Shown: piece after piece, positions 1-4,323 of the stretch
Numbering within the stretch: the stretch's first letter is position 1
Layout of the letters: every line of letters starts with the position of its first letter
Assembly: GCA_027295365.1 (NCBI GenBank)
Contig: JAPULD010000333.1
Location: forward strand, 1-5,323
Origin: Planctomycetota bacterium
Lineage (GTDB): Bacteria; Planctomycetota; Phycisphaerae; Phycisphaerales; SM1A02
DNA: 5,323 nucleotides
Reading direction: 5' to 3'
The notes under the pieces: model-generated
What the model saw: only the letters and a program-made list of their open reading frames with translations
What the model was told of the DNA's origin: nothing
The model's database searches: none
Made by a program: the position numbers and the translations under genes

Positions 1-523
1 ACCAGGCGAAGCTGTATTTCCCATCATCGAATCGAAGCCCGAGTGTGGGAATCGGGTGTTGGGTCAAGCGGCACTTGACCTTCAGGCCAACAATCTGGGA
101 GGGCGTCTCCGGATCGAGAATGTGCAGGTCGAAGAAATCATCCAGGGTCCGGGGCTCATCCGGATTGGCGTGAGCGCCGTCCATGGCCGGGCCCAGACGC
201 TCCCAGAGCCGATCGGCAACCCCTTGCGCACAGTGCAGCCTTGGTTTGGGATGTTCCGGATCGTCAAGTCGAGTGAAGTATCGAGCGAATCCGTACGACT
301 CAAGCCCGTTGCAATGATCCCCATGCAGATGGGTGAGGATGATGTCGTTGATGGAGAAAGCATCGGCTTCAACTCCGGAAAGCGACGTGGCCACCCTCAG
401 GGCGCGATGGATGAGGTCGGGGCAATCGATGAGCACCATTCCCTCGGGTCCTTTCACGATCGCCGAGGACCCGAAGTATCGAGCCGTGAATGCGTCGCCA
501 ATACCGACAATGAGCACGTTCAT
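1..523 (-). CDS. MBL-fold metallo-hydrolase, partial (C-terminus beyond left edge)
   Basis: The minus-strand frame opens at an ATG at 523 and stays open to base 1, giving 174 codons with no stop, so the C-terminal part lies outside the window. The N-terminus (MNVLIVGIGDAFTARYFGSS) and the strand VLIDCPD at about residues 30-36 are typical of the first beta-strands of the metallo-beta-lactamase fold. The signature metal-binding motif THLHGDHCNG is at residues 64-73, giving His65, His67, Asp69 and His70 for a two-metal site. Near the cut end, TQHPIPTLGLRF places another His before a Pro-x-x-Gly-x-Arg-like turn, as in the RNase Z/PhnP branch of the fold. The family hydrolyses phosphodiesters, esters or thioesters, and the substrate cannot be told from this fragment. 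The remaining metal ligands are not visible. The gene is transcribed divergently from thpR across 111 bp, with a possible GGAG ribosome site about 12 bases before the ATG. Fold is certain; specific function is not. Confidence 0.9.
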   Translation of the reverse strand, partial: MNVLIVGIGDAFTARYFGSSAIVKGPEGMVLIDCPDLIHRALRVATSLSGVEADAFSINDIILTHLHGDHCNGLESYGFARYFTRLDDPEHPKPRLHCAQGVADRLWERLGPAMDGAHANPDEPRTLDDFFDLHILDPETPSQIVGLKVKCRLTQHPIPTLGLRFDDGKYSFAW

Positions 524-634
524 GAGCGAGAGAACTCCGGTCTGTAGTCAAGCAAGGAAGAGTGAAGGCCCCAGTGTACCGGTTGACGTCGAATGGCGGG
601 GCAAGAGTGGTGGGTGGAAGCGTAGGATGGACAC

Positions 635-1192
635 ATGGCGAAGCCCAAGCGGAACCTGAGACTGTTCGTGGCGATTCATCCGCCCCAGGACATCGTGGCT
701 TCGTGGTTCGAGGCTTTGCGAATTCAAAAGATTCCGGCCCATCGATGCACGCCCTCGTCTCAGGTACACCTGACATTGCAGTTCATTGGCGACACTCCGT
801 CGAAACAGGTGAACCAGATCATCGAATCAGTTCGATGTGCAGGAAAAGGTCAGGGTTCTTTCGAACTCGAATCGATCGGAATGATCGGTTTGCCCGAGCG
901 AGGGAAGAAGCGGCTGGTGGCCGTCGAGACGAACCGGCCCCCTGCGTTGCTGGAATTGAAACGACGCCTTGTCTCTTCTCTGGCCCAATCTCCCCGCTTG
1001 TCGCCCGACGATCGATTCAGGCCCCATTTCACGCTCTGCCGATTTCGGGAGCCCTCCCCTCTGGACAGGCTCCAGGGCACGATGCTCGCATCGCCATTTC
1101 GGGTCGATCGGTTTTCATTGATGCGCAGCGAACTGCATTCGGGCGGTGCTGAACATTCTGAGGTCGAGACGATTGAGTTGCTCAATCTTTAA
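635..1192 (+). CDS. thpR: RNA 2',3'-cyclic phosphodiesterase ThpR (2H phosphoesterase, LigT family)
   Basis: This is a 185-residue protein, the usual size for ThpR/LigT. Members of this family hydrolyse 2',3'-cyclic phosphates to 2'-phosphates and can ligate tRNA halves in vitro; they are soluble cytoplasmic enzymes. The N-terminal strand RLFVAIHPP (residues 9-17) is the classic family start. The two catalytic HxTx motifs that define the 2H superfamily are present: HLTL at 45-48, inside QVHLTLQFIGD, and HFTL at 131-134, inside RFRPHFTLCRF. They are separated by 86 residues, as expected for the bilobal fold. The ATG at 635 is supported by AGGA at 624-627, seven bases upstream. The gene stands alone, divergent from the MBL hydrolase and closed by a hairpin terminator six bases after the stop. 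The longer overlapping frame at 562-1152 is a shadow, since it carries no family motif. No catalytic residue appears to be missing. Confidence 0.96.
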   Translation: MAKPKRNLRLFVAIHPPQDIVASWFEALRIQKIPAHRCTPSSQVHLTLQFIGDTPSKQVNQIIESVRCAGKGQGSFELESIGMIGLPERGKKRLVAVETNRPPALLELKRRLVSSLAQSPRLSPDDRFRPHFTLCRFREPSPLDRLQGTMLASPFRVDRFSLMRSELHSGGAEHSEVETIELLNL

Positions 1193-1197
1193 CGGGC

Positions 1198-1222
1198 AAA
1201 CGGGCACGAGGTGCCCGTTTTT
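1198..1222 (+). terminator. Rho-independent terminator of thpR
   Basis: A 10-bp perfect stem (AAACGGGCAC, 1198-1207, with GTGCCCGTTT, 1211-1220) closes a GAG loop and runs into a T5 tract at 1218-1222. It starts six bases after the thpR stop. On the minus strand the trailing T run is only TTT, so it would work mainly for thpR and at best weakly for the convergent HU gene. The left arm is the second copy of a perfect tandem 8-mer (AACGGGCA at 1191-1198 and 1199-1206), so the right arm has two possible partners. Confidence 0.88.
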
Positions 1223-1231
1223 CCACCCGTT

Positions 1232-1249
1232 CTTCTCTTCCCAGAGAAG
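1232..1249 (-). terminator. Possible hairpin just after the HU gene
   Basis: On the minus strand, CTTCTCT and AGAGAAG form a perfect 7-bp stem around a 4-base GGGA loop, five bases beyond the HU stop codon. No T-rich tail follows on the minus strand, so this is not a canonical intrinsic terminator. It could protect the HU transcript's 3' end, or act together with the stronger hairpin at 1198-1220 that comes next in the direction of HU transcription. Confidence 0.4.
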
Positions 1250-1253
1250 TTGG

Positions 1254-1523
1254 TCAGAGCGTCTCCTTCAAGGAGGCGCTCGGCTTGAAACCCACGGTGG
1301 TGGAGGCCCGGATTTGCATCGGCTCACCGGTGGAGGGATTGCGACCGGTCCTGGCGGCGCGGTTCTTTTTGGTGAACGTGCCGAACCCGACGATGGTCAC
1401 GTTTGAATCTTCCTTGATGCCATTGGTGATGGAATGAATGACCGCCTCGACGGCACGACTTGCCGACGCCTTGGAGTCGCCCAGTTCCGCCGCCACTTGA
1501 TCGATCAACTGCCCCTTGTTCAT
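1254..1523 (-). CDS. HU/IHF-family DNA-binding protein
   Basis: The gene encodes 89 residues, the standard length of HU. It is a small basic histone-like protein that dimerises and bends DNA in the nucleoid. The N-terminus MNKGQLIDQVAAELGDSK gives the two-helix dimerisation region. The family signature follows at residues 46-65: GFGTF, then basic residues, then RTGRNPSTG, where Pro63 is the conserved proline at the tip of the DNA-clasping arm. The strand TTVGFKPS (75-82) and a short C-terminal helix end the fold. The ATG at 1523 is chosen over an in-frame ATG at 1568 because AAGGGAG at 1530-1536 is well spaced for it and because family alignment begins at MNK. The 15 extra residues of the longer form do not resemble HU. 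Whether it is HU (homodimer) or an IHF-like subunit cannot be decided here. It is convergent with thpR and divergent from the dehydrogenase. Confidence 0.96.
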   Translation of the reverse strand: MNKGQLIDQVAAELGDSKASASRAVEAVIHSITNGIKEDSNVTIVGFGTFTKKNRAARTGRNPSTGEPMQIRASTTVGFKPSASLKETL

Positions 1524-1606
1524 GTTGGACTCCCTTGCACAATTCCCAGTGAGTTGTTGTGCGATCAACGAGGATCGCCTTGTCTACGCACGATGCGAAC
1601 GTGGTG

Positions 1607-1636
1607 AGCCTAGCGAAAATTTTGCGCCTGTGTCAA
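1607..1636 (-). promoter_or_regulatory. Candidate sigma-70-like promoter of the HU gene
   Basis: Read on the minus strand, a perfect -35 hexamer TTGACA (1636-1631) is followed after 18 bases by TAGGCT (1612-1607), which keeps the T, A and final T of a -10 box. This would give a leader of roughly 75-80 bases before the HU ATG at 1523. The -35 lies within a perfect 10-bp palindrome, GTCAATTGAC (1632-1641), which could be a protein-binding site. The leader also holds a 6-bp hairpin, GCGATC/GATCGC, at 1561-1578. The -35 match is strong and the -10 weak. The rest of the 1524-1761 gap shows no gene I can support. Confidence 0.45.
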
Positions 1637-1746
1637 TTGACGACAACGTGTCTTGTCTTGTGCAGTGCATGTGGAGAATTCGCGCGGTACGCTATTGCGA
1701 TTGATTCTTCCTGCGGCGCGATGAACGCACGAGCGACCGCCATCTT

Positions 1747-1762
1747 TGTGAAACGTTTCACA
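1747..1762. promoter_or_regulatory. Perfect 16-bp palindrome, LacI-family-like operator at the dehydrogenase start
   Basis: TGTGAAACGTTTCACA is an exact inverted repeat of two 8-base halves, with a central CpG flanked by AAA and TTT. Operators of LacI-family repressors typically have this form (a TGAAACGTTTCA-like core with central CG). Its last base is the A of the dehydrogenase ATG at 1762. It also occupies the place where a Shine-Dalgarno sequence would be, and none is present. A bound repressor would block transcription initiation or early elongation into the gene. The regulator is not in this window. The symmetry is directly visible; the family assignment is inference. Confidence 0.6.
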
Positions 1763-2721
1763 TGCCTCGACGCCCACGCATCCTGATCAGCGAACATCTT
1801 TCGGAGCCGGCCTGCATCTGGCTCGAAACCAAGGGCATGGTTGTGCATTGTTCGCATGACGATCCGGATTTCGAAAATCAGTTAGTACGCGCCGAGGCGC
1901 TGGTCGTGCGTACGTACACGATCGTCGATGAGTCGCTGCTGGCCAAAGCAGGCGCATTGAAAGTGGTTGGTCGCGCCGGCGCGGGGCTCGACAACATCGA
2001 TCTGAATGCGTGTCGAGCCAGGGGAATCGAGGTGGTGTATCGACCCGACGCCAACACACAAGCGGTGGTGGAATACGTCATTACTCTGTTAGGAGACGCT
2101 CTCCGCCCAAAGGCGGTGTTAAGCAGCGCTGTTGATCGAGAGGTCTGGACGACACTCCGCGCCGAAACCGTGGGACGTCGGCAGATGAACGAACTGACGC
2201 TGGGCATCCTGGGCCTGGGGCGGATCGGCAAGAGGCTTGCGCAGGTGGCCGGTGCGATCGGGTTCGAGGTGCTCTATCACGACCTGCTGGAGATTCCCCC
2301 CCAAGACAGGTTTGGGGCGAAGCCCGTGGCGCTGGATGTTTTGTTCGAGCACTCCGATGTGCTCAGCCTGCATGTGGATGGAAGAGCCGAGAATCGACAT
2401 CTTGCCGGCAAGCCTCTGCTTGAGCGAATGAAGCGTGATGCCATCCTGATCAACACCTCCCGTGGATTCGTTGTGGATAACATCGCGCTGGCCCAGATGC
2501 TCAGTGAGCGACCCGAGATGCTGGCGTTGCTTGATGTGCACGACCCGGAGCCGATCGGGGAGGACTCGCCATTGCTTGGCTTGTCCAATGCTCGTCTGTA
2601 TCCCCACCTCGCCAGCCGGACTCTGTGGGCGATGGGGGAGATGAGCTGGGTGGTGAGGGATGTGGTGGCGGTGCTGGAGGGTCGGAAAGCAGAGTTCATA
2701 GCTACGGCAGGAAGGGACTGA
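1762..2721 (+). CDS. D-2-hydroxyacid dehydrogenase, phosphoglycerate dehydrogenase-like
   Basis: This 319-residue NAD-dependent oxidoreductase belongs to the D-isomer-specific 2-hydroxyacid dehydrogenase family. The N-terminal catalytic lobe starts PRILISEHLSEPA and includes KVVGRAGAGLDNID at 67-80, a hallmark of the SerA/PGDH branch. The Rossmann lobe carries the dinucleotide motif LGILGLGRIGKRLA at 147-160 (Gly151, 153, 156). Asp174 ends the second strand, which favours NAD over NADP. The catalytic triad is in place: Arg234 in INTSRG, Glu263 in DVHDPEP and His282 in YPHLASRT. Short SerA proteins of about 310-330 residues without a regulatory ACT domain are known, and this one also ends right after the catalytic domain. 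Oxidation of 3-phosphoglycerate for serine synthesis is plausible, but glyoxylate/hydroxypyruvate or another 2-hydroxyacid is equally possible. DVHDPEP (usually DVFxxEP) and PHLASRT (usually PHIAGxT) are slightly atypical. ATG 1762 is the first start after an in-frame stop at 1702-1704. The 3' end is convergent with the zinc-ribbon operon, only 6 bases away. Confidence 0.93.
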   Translation: MPRRPRILISEHLSEPACIWLETKGMVVHCSHDDPDFENQLVRAEALVVRTYTIVDESLLAKAGALKVVGRAGAGLDNIDLNACRARGIEVVYRPDANTQAVVEYVITLLGDALRPKAVLSSAVDREVWTTLRAETVGRRQMNELTLGILGLGRIGKRLAQVAGAIGFEVLYHDLLEIPPQDRFGAKPVALDVLFEHSDVLSLHVDGRAENRHLAGKPLLERMKRDAILINTSRGFVVDNIALAQMLSERPEMLALLDVHDPEPIGEDSPLLGLSNARLYPHLASRTLWAMGEMSWVVRDVVAVLEGRKAEFIATAGRD

Positions 2722-2727
2722 TAATTG

Positions 2728-3204
2728 CTATTTTTCGTTGATCGCCGCCCACATAAACATTGTGAAACAGATGAGCGGCACGAGAAACGTAGCAATCGCT
2801 GCCACGACTCGTTTTGATCGCGAACATCCGCGAATCATTCGCGCCAGACGAATCCAGCAAACAAGGCAAATCGATGAAAATACCGCACCGACACCGGTCG
2901 CGAAAAAATATACGCGGGGAATTGAGGAGTTATTCTTTGCGCTGAAGATCACAAAGAACAAGAACATGAGAAAGCAGAAGCCGGTTGCGCTGGCGAGGGC
3001 GATGAGTCCTGTCACATACGCGCCCAGGTTTGGCTCCTCCAAGCCGACGCGCAAGACGAGGGCTTTCGCACATTCCGGACACTGGCTTCCAGTGAGACCG
3101 CGCAGGTTGTAGCCACAGAGCGGGCATGATTCATCACGCCGGTCGAGAAACGCCTTGAGCAGATCGCGATCATTTGGTGGGTTTTTCTGGCCGGGTTCAT
3201 TCAT
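2728..3204 (-). CDS. Zinc-ribbon membrane protein, third gene of a paralogous triplet
   Basis: This 158-residue protein has no function I recognise. After a hydrophilic N-terminus (LLKAFLDRRDES, 15-26) comes a four-cysteine ribbon: Cys27-Pro-Leu-Cys30, then GYNLRGLTGSQ, then Cys42-Pro-Glu-Cys45. That is CxxC-x11-CxxC, expected to bind one zinc. A short LVLRVGL segment leads to three hydrophobic spans at about 63-89, 98-121 and 133-155. The loop between spans 2 and 3 (RLARMIRGCSRSKR) is strongly basic. By the positive-inside rule this puts that loop and the zinc ribbon in the cytoplasm and the C-terminus outside. Its ATG overlaps the previous gene's stop as ATGA (3201-3204), a sign of translational coupling, and GGTGAG at 3214-3219 could serve as ribosome site. 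Sampled stretches are about 50% GC, below eno. It is homologous in layout to the two upstream genes. Confidence 0.85.
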   Translation of the reverse strand: MNEPGQKNPPNDRDLLKAFLDRRDESCPLCGYNLRGLTGSQCPECAKALVLRVGLEEPNLGAYVTGLIALASATGFCFLMFLFFVIFSAKNNSSIPRVYFFATGVGAVFSSICLVCWIRLARMIRGCSRSKRVVAAIATFLVPLICFTMFMWAAINEK

Positions 3205-3686
3205 CGGAAATATCTCACCATGAGAAAAAGGGCAAGGCTGGTCAGCGGTACCAACATACTCAGCGCGACGATGAATCGCCTACGGCCCTTTGTTTGGCAT
3301 CGCATCCAGCGTCCCAGACGCAGCCAGAGCAGCAACGCCACCAGGGAAATGACGATGCCAAGTCCGAGGGCCACCACGAGTTGCTGTAATTGTGAAATGT
3401 TGCCGATCGACGTCAGCACGGCACAGATGAGTAAGAACAATACGAACACACTGAAACCGAGGCCACTGGTGATGATGATGATCCCGGCAATGAACGAGGT
3501 GAAATTGGATTGATCCAGTCCTATCCGCAAAATTAATTCGATCCCGCAATGAGGGCAGCACTGGCTCGTAATGCCCCGAATGTTTTTTTCGCATTGGGGA
3601 CAGGAACGATCGCGATCTCTTAGATAGTCCGTGAGCCCTTCTGAATTCGTGGCTCGTACATCGGATTGAGATTTTGATTCATTCAT
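3201..3686 (-). CDS. Zinc-ribbon membrane protein, middle gene of a paralogous triplet
   Basis: This protein has 161 residues with the same plan as its neighbours. A lead-in GLTDYLRDRDRS (17-28) is followed by Cys29-Pro-Gln-Cys32, eleven residues (EKNIRGITSQC), then Cys44-Pro-His-Cys47. One more cysteine, Cys43, directly precedes the second pair. ELILRIGL (50-57) mirrors LVLRVGL in the downstream protein. Predicted membrane spans are about 64-91, 103-122 and 138-157. A basic loop, RLGRWMRCQTKGRRR, lies between the last two, which again predicts a cytoplasmic ribbon and an external C-terminus. A Val-Pro pair sits inside the last span in all three proteins. The gene lies 16 bases after the stop of the first gene and has no obvious Shine-Dalgarno sequence. 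Its own stop overlaps the next start, so the three are very probably one operon. Function is unknown; a zinc-dependent sensor, scaffold or membrane anchor are possible readings but only guesses. Confidence 0.86.
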   Translation of the reverse strand: MNESKSQSDVRATNSEGLTDYLRDRDRSCPQCEKNIRGITSQCCPHCGIELILRIGLDQSNFTSFIAGIIIITSGLGFSVFVLFLLICAVLTSIGNISQLQQLVVALGLGIVISLVALLLWLRLGRWMRCQTKGRRRFIVALSMLVPLTSLALFLMVRYFR

Positions 3687-3702
3687 GGCGGGGATCTATG
3701 CG

Positions 3703-4230
3703 TCAAGTCAACAAAATGAACAGGCCAATGATCAGTGCGAAACCCAAGATCGGAACCAAGGCCATCCGCCCCGCGAGGCGGAGACGTTTGAATAGAGTTT
3801 GCCTCTGGATCCAGCCATCATTTCGAATCCACCAACGCAAGATCATGAGTGAAACCACCAACTCCAGGATCAAGGTCAAATCAAAAACCAATTCGAATTG
3901 CCAATCCCCCGGGAATTGACCCGTGATCAGCATGGTGACGAGGTTGAACGAATACAAGACAAGCGTCAGCGCACTAGACCCGATCGTGATCGAAATGAAC
4001 ACGATCCCCGCGATGAACGCGCCTCGAAGGGGGTGCTTGCGTTCCACTCGGAGCACCAGGACCTTGCCGCACTCGGGGCAGGCGTTCGAGGTCAGTCCCT
4101 GCAAGGCGTACTTGCACAAGGGGCACACTTCATCGCTCGCCGCGAGATAGGCCTTGAGAAAGGCGAGTTCGGATGTCTGGGTCGCCCCGGGGGCTCCGGG
4201 GGCGGGGGCGGGGGCGGGGGATTCAGTCAT
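3703..4230 (-). CDS. Zinc-ribbon membrane protein with Pro/Ala-rich N-terminus, first gene of a paralogous triplet
   Basis: This protein has 175 residues from the ATG at 4230. That start is preferred over an in-frame ATG at 4254 because AGGGAA (4243-4238) lies seven bases before it and because the upstream ATG falls inside the promoter-region inverted repeat. A Pro/Ala/Gly-rich stretch (residues 5-16, ESPAPAPAPGAPGA) precedes LAFLKAYLAASDEV. The zinc ribbon then follows: Cys36-Pro-Leu-Cys39, eleven residues (KYALQGLTSNA), Cys51-Pro-Glu-Cys54. Next are LVLRV and three hydrophobic spans at about 71-103, 114-135 and 156-174, with a charged loop WIRNDGWIQRQTLFKRLR between the last two. CPLCxYxLxGLT is the best match of the three to the ribbon style I associate with planctomycete membrane proteins. 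The gene is divergent from eno over 93 bases and heads the operon. The Pro-Ala tract is encoded by a GCCCCC hexanucleotide repeat. No function can be assigned. Confidence 0.86.
   Translation of the reverse strand: MTESPAPAPAPGAPGATQTSELAFLKAYLAASDEVCPLCKYALQGLTSNACPECGKVLVLRVERKHPLRGAFIAGIVFISITIGSSALTLVLYSFNLVTMLITGQFPGDWQFELVFDLTLILELVVSLMILRWWIRNDGWIQRQTLFKRLRLAGRMALVPILGFALIIGLFILLT
4189..4220 (+). repeat. Five G5 tracts: GGGGGC hexanucleotide repeat, potential G-quadruplex
   Basis: On the plus strand four runs of exactly five G (4198-4202, 4204-4208, 4210-4214, 4216-4220) are separated by single C bases, and a fifth G5 run sits at 4189-4193. Single-base loops with long G runs are the most favourable geometry for a parallel G-quadruplex. 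The G-rich strand is the template for the first zinc-ribbon gene, and the tract begins ten bases into its coding region. Because the unit is 6 bases and encodes Pro-Ala, slippage would change protein length without shifting frame. Confidence 0.7.
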
Positions 4231-4249
4231 GAAAGCGTTCCCTGACCTG

Positions 4250-4255
4250 ATCATA
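4250..4255 (-). promoter_or_regulatory. Candidate -10 box of the zinc-ribbon operon
   Basis: On the minus strand TATGAT (4255-4250) stands 19 bases before the ATG at 4230, with the AGGGAA ribosome site between them. Transcription starting about 7 bases after it would give a very short leader that still just holds the ribosome site. No good -35 is seen (GAGCGA at 4278-4273 for a 17-base spacer). The call rests mainly on symmetry with the eno side. Confidence 0.35.
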
Positions 4256-4279
4256 TCGCAATTCCCGAGCCGTCGCTCA

Positions 4280-4288
4280 TGGTATGAT
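4280..4288 (+). promoter_or_regulatory. Candidate extended -10 promoter of eno
   Basis: TGGTATGAT is a TGn extended -10 element with five of six consensus bases in TATGAT (4283-4288). No convincing -35 lies 16-18 bases upstream, which is tolerated by extended -10 promoters. A start site near 4295 would leave a leader of about 29 bases. Only a weak AGAGA (4311-4315) could act as ribosome site before the ATG at 4324. Confidence 0.5.
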
Positions 4289-4323
4289 CAGGCTTTCATC
4301 CTTCAATTCCAGAGACACGGCCC

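Larger units (their letters stand above)
4246..4292. repeat. Inverted repeat in the divergent eno / zinc-ribbon promoter region
   Basis: CCTGATCATA (4246-4255) and TATGATCAGG (4283-4292) are exact inverted copies separated by 27 bases. Each copy, read outward, starts with the -10-like hexamer TATGAT pointing toward its own gene. A second, outer pair of 8-base inverted copies exists: ATGAAAGC (4229-4236) and GCTTTCAT (4291-4298). The two genes may thus have matching core promoters or share a regulator site. Confidence 0.6.

Noticed and set aside
369..776. 135-codon minus-strand open frame across the MBL/thpR gap
   Set aside because: It overlaps the starts of both well-supported genes and its low-complexity Arg/Pro/Ser-rich translation is typical of an antisense shadow.
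562..1152. 196-codon open frame on the plus strand overlapping thpR
   Set aside because: It is longer than thpR but has no recognisable motif, while the 635-1192 frame has both HxTx motifs and a good ribosome site. It is a shadow frame.
1524..1568. Longer HU start at 1568 (15 additional residues)
   Set aside because: AAGGGAG is correctly placed for the ATG at 1523, and HU proteins begin at the MNK-like sequence.
1561..1578. GCGATC/GATCGC 6-bp hairpin with a 6-base loop in the HU leader
   Set aside because: It is too short to claim a riboregulator, and GATC-containing words are frequent throughout the window.
2761..2768. TGTGAAAC, identical to half of the 1747-1762 palindrome
   Set aside because: The second half is absent and it lies inside a coding region; a lone 8-mer is expected by chance.
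4231..4254. Earlier start at 4254 for the first zinc-ribbon gene
   Set aside because: The ribosome site lies downstream of that ATG, and the ATG is inside the inverted repeat next to the candidate -10 box.
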